Below, one piece after another: positions 36,191 to 43,768 of a stretch of 64,000 nucleotides of DNA. The notes under the pieces were generated by a model that had not been told where the DNA came from, made no database searches, and saw only the letters and a list, made by a program, of their open reading frames with translations. Within the stretch, counting starts at the first letter, position 1. Every line of letters begins with the position of its first letter. This DNA is from Pelagicoccus sp. SDUM812002 (lineage in GTDB: Bacteria > Verrucomicrobiota > Verrucomicrobiia > Opitutales > Opitutaceae): assembly GCF_031127835.1 (NCBI RefSeq), contig NZ_JARXHX010000001.1:62001-126000 (forward strand), written 5' to 3'. A program made the position numbers and the translations under genes.

Positions 36191-38602
36191 ATGCCCCGAT
36201 TTCGCTCCCAAATCTTCTCGTTCCTCGCATTCGCAACGCTGCTCCTTGGGATATCCCGAGGAGAAGAGGCTTTGTTTCAGGAGCTCCTCGTCGAACCGGT
36301 TGAAGGCTTCACTGCCGATGTATCCAAAGCACACATCGCAAAACTGGGTGAGACTCCTATAGCAGTCTCGTTCTCTGATGGATCGATTTCGGCTTATTCC
36401 CAAGACAACAATAATTGGACAACCGCGACATCCCTCGAAGGCAACCTTGAGGGAGCCGCTTTCGCTGCTACGGAAAACGCTCTTTATGTGATTGGAGGGA
36501 CTGGATCTCGCTCGGTCACAGTTTCAAAACTAGAAAGAATCGGGATGGGCGACATCCTCACTAGGGCGCTTCCTCCTTTGCCTGAATCACTTCCAAACCT
36601 TACCGCGATCTTCACGGGTGGGAAGCTATACGTGGCCGGGGGAGCAACCGATCAGCCTACACAATTTTTAGCATTGGATATCGGGATTGAATCTACTGCT
36701 TGGCAACGATTGCCCGATCTTCCAGCTCCTGGCCGGAGTGGTGGAAAACTTGTGAAAGCCATCGAGAGTATTTATTACATTGGGGGCTATGATTCGATGG
36801 GTGAACGCCTCCCTATCGCCTACTACCACCCACTCTACGGTTGGCGCGAAAAGGGAACTCCTCCTGCTTGGTCAAACAATGTCTCACTCGCCTCGATTGG
36901 AGACTCTCACTCCGTGATTCTCCTCAATAACGAATCGACTGCAGCTGAAATCTATTTGTATCACGCTATTGGAGACAGCTGGGTCAAGGTTAACGAGCTG
37001 CAAGGTTTCGACCAAGCACCTGTCCAGTTGGTCGGCGCCAACAACGACATGATGGCGATCTCCGAGAATTCTGCGGTTAAGCTTTCATTTGAGGCTCCTG
37101 AAACCAACTACGGCTGGTGGGACCACCTCGCAGTCGCAGGCTATTTCGCCATCATGATCTATGTTGGCTTCTACTTCACCAAAGCGAGCAAGACTTCCAA
37201 TAGCTTCTTTCGCGGCAGCAACAATATCCCATGGTGGGCCACCGGGATGAGCCTCTTCGCAACGGGAGCTAGTGCCCTGAGCCTGCTAGCGATGCCTGGC
37301 AAGTCTTACTCTACGAATTGGACTTTCTTCGGCATCAGTGTCTTTTCGGTGATTTGCCTTCCACTTTCGATGTACCTGCTCGCCCCACTGGTTCGGAAGC
37401 TCAACTTCGCAACCGCCTTCGAGTATCTAGAACACCGTTTCGGGATAACCGTGCGGATGTTTGGAAGCGCTATTTTCGTGATGCAGCAAATCCTCGGTCG
37501 CATGGGTCCTGTCATGCTTTTGCCGGCTATCGCCATGAACGCCATCACCGGTATCGATGTGAAAACATGCATCATCGCCATGGGTGTCGTCACTACTCTC
37601 TACACCTTCCTTGGTGGATTGGCGGCTGTGATCTGGACCGACACCATCCAAGGATTCGTGATGATCGCCGCAGTGCTTGGCTGTCTGATCCTCGTTTACA
37701 TCAAGATAGATATGCCAGCAAACGAGATGCTTTCCATCCTCGATGCAGACGATAAGCTTCACACCTTCAATTGGAGCACTAATTTCACACAGGATAACGT
37801 CATGACGATGTTCTTCGGAATATTAGCCATAACCCTGTTCGGCATCAGTGACCAAAACTACGTGCAACGCGTACAATGTACGCCAACCCTGCGTGATGCA
37901 AAAAAGGCAATCGCTACCCAAATGGCGGTCGCTGTACCCATAAACCTACTACTCTTCGGTCTTGGAACTGCGCTCTTCCTCTTTTACCGAACTCATCCCG
38001 CCGACTTGAATCCGGAAATGAAGACCGACGGCATCTTTCCCTTCTTCGCAGCTCAACAGCTCCCTCCCGGCGTCTCAGGGCTCGTGGTAGCTGCCCTGCT
38101 CGCGGCAACGATGTCCACTATTTCCAGCGCTATTTGCAGCGTTTCGAATCTTGGGGTGGACGACTTCTACCGTCGCTTCCGCAATGGAACCACTGACCGT
38201 GAAGCTGTAATCATGGGACGAATACTCACAGTGGTCGTCGGAGGACTCGGCATCGCAGCGGCCCTTTTCTTGGCAGACTTCAAAACGCCTTCCATCTGGG
38301 ACCTCGCAAACCGTTTGATCAGCTTTATTACATCCGCGACCCTCGGCATATTCGCCCTTGGACTCTTCAGTAAGAAGGCCAATGAGATCGGTGTTATCGC
38401 AGGTATCATCGCAGGTATCGCTTCTACCTATTACCTCAAGACGTATACACCACTGAGCTACTGGTTCTACCCGTTTACTGGTTCAGGAGTGACCTACGTC
38501 GTGGGAGTTGCCGTTAGTCTAGCGTTCGGTGGCAACCGGAAAGGTATCGATGGCTTAACGGTCTACACCTTGAATTCGCGACGCGGTGGACTGGACGACT
38601 AA
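36191..38602 (+). CDS. kelch-fused sodium:solute symporter
   Basis: The 803-residue protein begins with a signal peptide (PRFRSQIFSFLAFATLLLGI), followed by a kelch-type beta-propeller of about 300 residues (NALYVIGGTGSRSVTVSKLE, GGKLYVAGGATDQPTQFLAL, ESIYYIGGYDSMGE) and then a full sodium:solute symporter (SSS) domain with 13 or so membrane segments (first near HLAVAGYFAIMIYVGFYF, then WWATGMSLFATGASALSLLA). Such fusions occur in Bacteroidetes and Verrucomicrobia sugar-uptake loci; the propeller may pre-bind or mutarotate the sugar. It probably imports unsaturated galacturonosyl-rhamnose or similar products. The ATG at 36191 is ten bases after the PL26 stop; an earlier in-frame start overlaps that gene. 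Confidence 0.87.
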   Translation: MPRFRSQIFSFLAFATLLLGISRGEEALFQELLVEPVEGFTADVSKAHIAKLGETPIAVSFSDGSISAYSQDNNNWTTATSLEGNLEGAAFAATENALYVIGGTGSRSVTVSKLERIGMGDILTRALPPLPESLPNLTAIFTGGKLYVAGGATDQPTQFLALDIGIESTAWQRLPDLPAPGRSGGKLVKAIESIYYIGGYDSMGERLPIAYYHPLYGWREKGTPPAWSNNVSLASIGDSHSVILLNNESTAAEIYLYHAIGDSWVKVNELQGFDQAPVQLVGANNDMMAISENSAVKLSFEAPETNYGWWDHLAVAGYFAIMIYVGFYFTKASKTSNSFFRGSNNIPWWATGMSLFATGASALSLLAMPGKSYSTNWTFFGISVFSVICLPLSMYLLAPLVRKLNFATAFEYLEHRFGITVRMFGSAIFVMQQILGRMGPVMLLPAIAMNAITGIDVKTCIIAMGVVTTLYTFLGGLAAVIWTDTIQGFVMIAAVLGCLILVYIKIDMPANEMLSILDADDKLHTFNWSTNFTQDNVMTMFFGILAITLFGISDQNYVQRVQCTPTLRDAKKAIATQMAVAVPINLLLFGLGTALFLFYRTHPADLNPEMKTDGIFPFFAAQQLPPGVSGLVVAALLAATMSTISSAICSVSNLGVDDFYRRFRNGTTDREAVIMGRILTVVVGGLGIAAALFLADFKTPSIWDLANRLISFITSATLGIFALGLFSKKANEIGVIAGIIAGIASTYYLKTYTPLSYWFYPFTGSGVTYVVGVAVSLAFGGNRKGIDGLTVYTLNSRRGGLDD

Positions 38603-38622
38603 CCTTCTAATCAAAAGCGGCC

Positions 38623-39504
38623 GTGTCCAAGTCAGTATATCTCTTTGCTTATTTCGTAGGCAACGGCCTCGAGGGCTTGCGGCTCGCAAAGAGTAGCGAC
38701 GGTCGCTCCTGGACCGACATCGCGGATCATTTCTTCATCGCTCCCAGAGGCGGACTGATGCGCGATCCTTTCATCCTTCAAGGACCGGATAAAACCTTTC
38801 ACCTAATCTGGACTACGGAGTGGGAGTCGCGAGACATTGGATACGCTTGCTCAAAGGATCTCGTAAACTGGAGCGAGCAAAAGAGGCTACCCGTTATGGA
38901 ACCCATACCCGGCACCCGGAATTGTTGGGCTCCAGAGATGATCTATGACCACGAAAACGAAACCTTCTTAATCTATTGGGCTTCAACGGTGCCTGGACAG
39001 TTTCCCGATGACGAAAATACTTCAGAGAGCGGCTATAATCATCGCATTTGGTCCTGCACGACATCAGACTTTAAAAGCCTCAGCTCACCGCAGGTATTCT
39101 TTGACCTAGGATTTAATGTGATCGATGTCACTCTGACCCGCGACCAATTCGGAGAGTTTCGACTCATAGGCAAGGACGAGCGCCTCAATCCTGAAAAGAA
39201 GAACCTGTTCGTTTGCGAAGCATCGACACCATACGGTCCTTTTTCAAATCCAGGCGAAGCGTTCACCGACTCTTGGGTAGAGGGTCCCACAACACTAAAA
39301 ATCGACAACTGGACCTATGTTTATTACGATGTGTATCGTGAAAAACGATACGAAGCAAAGCGTACTCAAGACTTTAAGTCATGGGAGGATATTTCCCACG
39401 AAGTCAGCTTTCCGCATGGAGCACGGCACGGGAGCATCATCTCCCTTTCCGCTGAAGAGTTTGGCGCAATAGAGAGCAAACTTCGTGCTTCGAGCGCTAC
39501 TTGA
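38623..39504 (+). CDS. GH43-like enzyme, probably cytoplasmic
   Basis: A 293-residue five-bladed propeller of the glycoside hydrolase family 43 type. The three acidic residues are in MRDPFIL (base), NVIDVTL (pKa modulator) and WVEGPTTL (acid), and CWAPEMIYDHENETFLIYWA is typical of the fold. No signal peptide is seen, so it probably acts on imported oligosaccharides (arabinosyl, galactosyl or xylosyl). The start is GTG 38623, 20 bases after the symporter stop; the next ATG would remove the first catalytic Asp region. Its 3' end overlaps the convergent CBM9-PKD gene by eight bases. Confidence 0.82.
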   Translation: MSKSVYLFAYFVGNGLEGLRLAKSSDGRSWTDIADHFFIAPRGGLMRDPFILQGPDKTFHLIWTTEWESRDIGYACSKDLVNWSEQKRLPVMEPIPGTRNCWAPEMIYDHENETFLIYWASTVPGQFPDDENTSESGYNHRIWSCTTSDFKSLSSPQVFFDLGFNVIDVTLTRDQFGEFRLIGKDERLNPEKKNLFVCEASTPYGPFSNPGEAFTDSWVEGPTTLKIDNWTYVYYDVYREKRYEAKRTQDFKSWEDISHEVSFPHGARHGSIISLSAEEFGAIESKLRASSAT

Positions 39505-40579
39505 AGCTCACGTCCCACACGCGGCTAAACTTGGACGTCCTTCCGCCTTCGTCAGTAACTGTCAAGGTTACTACGTAGTGCCCTGGTTCAGCGTATTTGT
39601 GGATAGGATCCGCGTCCTCGGACGACTCACCGTCGCCGAAATGCCAGCTCCAAGCGACGACCTCTCCAAGTGACTCATCAAAGAATGCGACGTTGTATTC
39701 GTCTCGGTTCACTATGCGACAGCTCCACCCCGCCTTGAAATCGGGCATTTGATCAGGTTCGCGCGGCATGAGTCGAAAAGCCACCAGCTCCTCAGCTTTT
39801 CCGTACATGGTATGGCTCCGTGACAAGTTCCAAAATCCGTTGTTCCTTGTACTGTCGACGTCGTCGTAATCGATAATCGCCCAAGCGAGCCCTATTGTCC
39901 TTCCCTCGGTCAATTGGCTTTCCACAGATTTACTGGGACCTTCGAAGTGCGCGAAATCGAAGGGCGTTATCCAAAATTCCAATACCAGTTTTCCGCTCTC
40001 TCCGGGTTTGAAATCGTAGTTGTAAGCGTAGTTCGCATACGGAAGTTCTTTCAACCACTGAGCGGGTCCCCAGAGCATGCACCAATCCTTGTCCTGCGCC
40101 GGAGTGAATATGTGGTAGTTTTGCGCATGGGCTCCATGCATGGATAACCAAGCTTCGACTTCACCGAACCTATCAGCATTGGCACGGAAACGATCGATCA
40201 ACGGACCACCTGACAAATCGGCATCAATGACCACCTCGAAGGTATCATTCTTCAATCCAGGCAACTCGAAATCCCAATAATCGTCATAGGCCTCGTAGAG
40301 AAAGTACAAGCGATTCAAACCTTTCACCCATGCCACCTTGACTTTAACATCAAGGCTTTCAGGCAAAATCCCTTCATGCTTACCAGAGTCTTCCCAGAGC
40401 TCATCCGTATCGACAGAATAAGCCTCTGGCACCTCGGACCAATCTGCACCGTCGCCATCTATTTGAGGAATAGCCTCTGGGCCAAACTGATAGACCTTGA
40501 ACTCGGTGTCCGGCCGTTCCAAAGCGTGCGAAACAAGGCAACCCCAAAAGGCAAGACTGATGAAACCGAAGCGGAGCAT
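39497..40579 (-). CDS. secreted CBM9-PKD protein
   Basis: A 360-residue secreted protein with two domains: a CBM9-type sugar-binding sandwich (IDGDGADWSEVPEAY at the start, AWVKGLNRLYFLYEAYDDYW, FEVVIDADLSGG) and a C-terminal PKD domain (VVAWSWHFGDGESSEDADPI, HKYAEPGHYVVTLTVTD). No catalytic domain is present, so it probably binds sugar on the cell surface or anchors to the substrate. Signal peptide: MLRFGFISLAFWGCLVSHA. I chose ATG 40579; earlier in-frame starts lie in the neighbour's coding region. It is the last gene of the minus-strand GH112 operon. Confidence 0.82.
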   Translation of the reverse strand: MLRFGFISLAFWGCLVSHALERPDTEFKVYQFGPEAIPQIDGDGADWSEVPEAYSVDTDELWEDSGKHEGILPESLDVKVKVAWVKGLNRLYFLYEAYDDYWDFELPGLKNDTFEVVIDADLSGGPLIDRFRANADRFGEVEAWLSMHGAHAQNYHIFTPAQDKDWCMLWGPAQWLKELPYANYAYNYDFKPGESGKLVLEFWITPFDFAHFEGPSKSVESQLTEGRTIGLAWAIIDYDDVDSTRNNGFWNLSRSHTMYGKAEELVAFRLMPREPDQMPDFKAGWSCRIVNRDEYNVAFFDESLGEVVAWSWHFGDGESSEDADPIHKYAEPGHYVVTLTVTDEGGRTSKFSRVWDVSFK

Positions 40580-40598
40580 AGTAGTGCTACAGTTGAGG

Positions 40599-41270
40599 TT
40601 AGTCAATTCGCTCGATCCGAAGATCGCTGATAGAGAGGTGACTCCAAACGGTGCGGAAGCCAAACCATCCGCGTGTGAGAGGCTCAGGATCTTCGTATTC
40701 AAAAACGAGTTCTCCATCCCGAAAGTACTGCGCCTTTCTACCATCAGCGACCAATTCAATGCGGTACGCCTTATCCGATTCGATAAGAAATTCCCCTGCG
40801 GACAAGTCGAACCCTGGTAGCAGTGGCTTCTCGCCGCGACCTAAGTATCTGCGAAAGCGAGTCGTCGCGTTGTAATTCCCTCCGTACCCCACGTAATAAA
40901 GCTGCAGGTCATCGTATTGGGCGAAAGCTCCTTCACGTCCGTGGCCCTCCGCAAACAAATCGTCCAAATGGTCTAAATCGCTAGCCATCCAGAAGCAGTT
41001 TATGTCAGAGATGCGTCCAGTCGAATTAGCCGTAACCGTATAGCTGATACGGACGGGTGCCTGGATGGAATGCTTGTACCAAACTGTACACCCTTTCTTA
41101 TCTTTTATTTCCAGGACACCGTCTTCGATCTGCACTTCGCCACCTGGCTGCTGCTCGACAACCCAATCATCCATTGATGCTTCAAAAGCAATTTCTCCGT
41201 CAGGATTACCGTTGGCTTTAAGAGAGCACATTAATGTGAAAGCGAAATATAGACAGTAGCGGGGTATCAT
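40599..41270 (-). CDS. YesU/DUF6250-like secreted jelly-roll protein
   Basis: A 223-residue secreted protein (signal peptide MIPRYCLYFAFTLMCSLKANG) with a single concanavalin-A-like fold: KGCTVWYKHSIQAPVRISY, ISDINCFWMASDLDHLDD, YYVGYGGNYNATTRFRRYL and YRIELVADGRKAQYFRDGEL. The pattern resembles YesU (DUF1961) and DUF6250 proteins, which are partners of rhamnogalacturonan lyases in other bacteria. The exact activity is not known. It lies between the GH112 and CBM9-PKD genes (89 and 19 bases), on the same strand. Confidence 0.75.
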   Translation of the reverse strand: MIPRYCLYFAFTLMCSLKANGNPDGEIAFEASMDDWVVEQQPGGEVQIEDGVLEIKDKKGCTVWYKHSIQAPVRISYTVTANSTGRISDINCFWMASDLDHLDDLFAEGHGREGAFAQYDDLQLYYVGYGGNYNATTRFRRYLGRGEKPLLPGFDLSAGEFLIESDKAYRIELVADGRKAQYFRDGELVFEYEDPEPLTRGWFGFRTVWSHLSISDLRIERID

Positions 41271-41359
41271 AGACTTGAGACAGTAGCGAGGTCTGCAGCA
41301 CTAGCAAGGATGGGAAGCTCTTATCGCCAGATAATGCACTTGGTAAACGAGCACTAGCA

Positions 41360-43546
41360 TCAGCTTAAATCGATGACTTTTGACTCGTTCGCCATGAGCG
41401 AAACCGCGTGGTCTCCGTTCGGACTGTGTACGACAGTCTCCTGAGAGGTATTCGAATTGTTGATTACAACGAGTTTGGAAGACTGCGGATAGTAGGCGCA
41501 CTCCGTATGGAAATTGCTACATTGCCAGTGTTTCAGCAGGGACTCCTTCCCGACAGACCAGAGAATGGCCCTCAGTAGGAGACGAACGTTTGCCGCGTCA
41601 TATTGGTAGCCCGCCAGGTAGACGCATCGCCCTTTTTCAAAGGTCTTAACTGCGAGTGTTGGAGAACCCGAAACTGAGGCCAGCACTTCAGTATTCGTAT
41701 CGAATAGATAAATACCATCCACCGACTTTCCGAGATCCAAGTCGCCGTGTATGTCCTCGAGGATAAAGTGTTTGGAATTATCCTCGAATGCGAAACGGTT
41801 AAAAGCGCGCGTGCGCCCTAGCTCCCGGTCCACTCCAAGCGCATGGGAGAGTTGAAAGTATTGGGAACTGTGGCGTTGCGCCGTCGGCTCACCCACACCG
41901 ATCAATCCGCCTCCGCTGGCAACGAAGTCAGAAAGCGCTTCCACGATGCGCGGATCCGACCAGTACTTTCCGCCTGACCAGGCATCATCTACGAGACCGG
42001 CATTGATTACGACGTCTATAGAAGAATCGATGCTTCCCTTATTAATTATGTCGTCGAAAGAAACAAACACTGTTTCGACGGACAATCCGGACATCGACTC
42101 CATAACTTCGTTGTAGTAGTTTCCTTTATTGAAATGTCCGCAACACGCCCAAGCTCGGGTGTTTCCCCAACCGGTCAGGAGCGCAACCTTGACCGGCAAC
42201 ATTTCGGACGGACCTTCGAGATGCAGGTTTCTCAATTCCCGGAATTCACTTCCTAGCGTTTCGATGTAATCGACAAAATCCGGGTGGTTTTCCACGAGAT
42301 GCAGGTAGCCACCGAATCCGATACGGTCGACACCCTTCCTCAGCAAAGCTCTGCGAATATCGGTCCAGTAGCGCTTGCATTCGTCTGTCGGCTTTCCACC
42401 GGGCAAAAACGAGGGCTCTCCATTGACTCCGGTTGGGAAAAGGTAGGGGTGCATTCGTATCTCCCGTACGGATACAGCAGGACACTCGGCCACCTTACGC
42501 GCTTCGAATCCATTGAAGATGCCATCGATAATACCATCAAATCCAAATTCCTTGAACCGTTCGTTATACGGTTCGATGCCGATCCAATGATCGTTATAGA
42601 ATACGAAGGCCAGTTTGCCGGCAGCATGGATCATCTCGATACACTCTTTGCCGAACTCCACGACGAAAGTGTTCACAAAGTCCATCCAGTCGCGGTAGAG
42701 CTCACTCGGAACCTTGTATGAGTTATTATAGAGCCCTCCGTTCACAAAGTCCTCACTCTTGGGTCTGTACCCTTTTTCTTCTTCGAACTGGAGTATCGCC
42801 CCAGTCGAAACAGAAAATTCGTACGAACCCCAGTCGTTGACGATGAACTTTTGCTTATCTGGATCACCCCAGAACCACCAAAAATTGTAGAACATGGAGG
42901 TCAAACGAACCACCTTGGTATGAGGATGTTCCTCCAGCCAGCGAGTAAGATAGCTGCGGATTTGGTCGCGAGCTTCCGGATAAATCGGGTCGATCGGCAT
43001 CAGGTGCTCCTTGTCTCCCCAATCGTTCGTTACGTGGTTGTACATGGAAATCTCCTCCCAGATACGGTAGCAGAAGAAGTTCACCGTGTAGCGGTGCCAC
43101 TTCACGGTCTCACGTATTGTGACTGAACCATTCTCGTGATCGAAACTCCAATCAGCCACGTCAACCTCTTCACCCGTAGTGCGGTCGAAGACCTGCCACC
43201 ACTCTTTAGGATCGTCGTCGGAGTTTATCACCAGCTGTTCCTTGAAATAGCCGTCGAGCAAATCGACAGTTACGGATCCTGTGGCTGCCGTTACGGGGCG
43301 ACTCATCACGCAGCACTGCTGGAGCTTGGAGCGGTTGGCCTTGGCCCACTCGTTGTCCGCCCGCACGAGGCAAAGCGTAGAATAGATATCGTAGTCGGAC
43401 TCGATAATTTCGTCCGAAAGTTGCGTGCCGTCTGAATCACGGATCACGTCCGCCCCCCATTTTTTCGCAAGTTCAAGAGTGAGGGTTTCGTAGCCCGCTT
43501 CTCCGGGGAGGGTGAATCCGCCAGTATTCAGTGATCGATTGTCCAT
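41360..43546 (-). CDS. GH112 galactosyl-hexose phosphorylase (likely Gal-beta-1,4-L-Rha phosphorylase)
   Basis: GH112 enzymes are cytoplasmic phosphorylases that cleave galactosyl disaccharides (galacto-N-biose, or Gal-beta-1,4-L-rhamnose) with phosphate to give galactose 1-phosphate. The 728-residue product has the family N-terminus GGFTLPGEAGYETLTLELAK followed by WGADVIRDSDGTQL, the catalytic-barrel segment LAFVFYNDHWIGIEPYNERF with the presumed acid Asp near residue 319, and a type-1 glutamine-amidotransferase-like domain (VKVALLTGWGNTRAWACCGH) before the C-terminal sandwich. The rhamnogalacturonan neighbours (PL11, PL26, GH106) favour Gal-Rha as substrate; galacto-N-biose remains possible. 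No signal peptide. I chose ATG 43546 (MDNRSLNTGG), which removes 19 residues in front of the conserved start. Confidence 0.85.
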   Translation of the reverse strand: MDNRSLNTGGFTLPGEAGYETLTLELAKKWGADVIRDSDGTQLSDEIIESDYDIYSTLCLVRADNEWAKANRSKLQQCCVMSRPVTAATGSVTVDLLDGYFKEQLVINSDDDPKEWWQVFDRTTGEEVDVADWSFDHENGSVTIRETVKWHRYTVNFFCYRIWEEISMYNHVTNDWGDKEHLMPIDPIYPEARDQIRSYLTRWLEEHPHTKVVRLTSMFYNFWWFWGDPDKQKFIVNDWGSYEFSVSTGAILQFEEEKGYRPKSEDFVNGGLYNNSYKVPSELYRDWMDFVNTFVVEFGKECIEMIHAAGKLAFVFYNDHWIGIEPYNERFKEFGFDGIIDGIFNGFEARKVAECPAVSVREIRMHPYLFPTGVNGEPSFLPGGKPTDECKRYWTDIRRALLRKGVDRIGFGGYLHLVENHPDFVDYIETLGSEFRELRNLHLEGPSEMLPVKVALLTGWGNTRAWACCGHFNKGNYYNEVMESMSGLSVETVFVSFDDIINKGSIDSSIDVVINAGLVDDAWSGGKYWSDPRIVEALSDFVASGGGLIGVGEPTAQRHSSQYFQLSHALGVDRELGRTRAFNRFAFEDNSKHFILEDIHGDLDLGKSVDGIYLFDTNTEVLASVSGSPTLAVKTFEKGRCVYLAGYQYDAANVRLLLRAILWSVGKESLLKHWQCSNFHTECAYYPQSSKLVVINNSNTSQETVVHSPNGDHAVSLMANESKVIDLS

Positions 43547-43667
43547 GTTCTGCTTAGGGTGAGAGGGTAAAGGTATTGCAGCTGTATCCCTGCGACGGGT
43601 CATTCCTCGACACGGGCGCTACAGTAGAATTAGCGCCCGCCGGAGGCTTGGGATACAGTCGTGCCTT

Positions 43668-43686
43668 TGTTGACAGTCAGATTCCA
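43668..43686. promoter_or_regulatory. candidate operator, second copy
   Basis: TGACAGTCAGATTC at 43671-43684 repeats the TGAC-N-GTCAGA core of the palindrome at 32016 (left arm less perfect, GTTGAC). It lies in the 222-base gap between the divergent GH112 and GH106 genes, so it could serve both. Confidence 0.5.
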
Positions 43687-43768
43687 TGCGAATCGCTTGC
43701 TCCATTTCGTCTCCTAATCTCACTTCTTTTCGCAATTACTAAATTGCTCCACTTCCAACGACGCCCCT

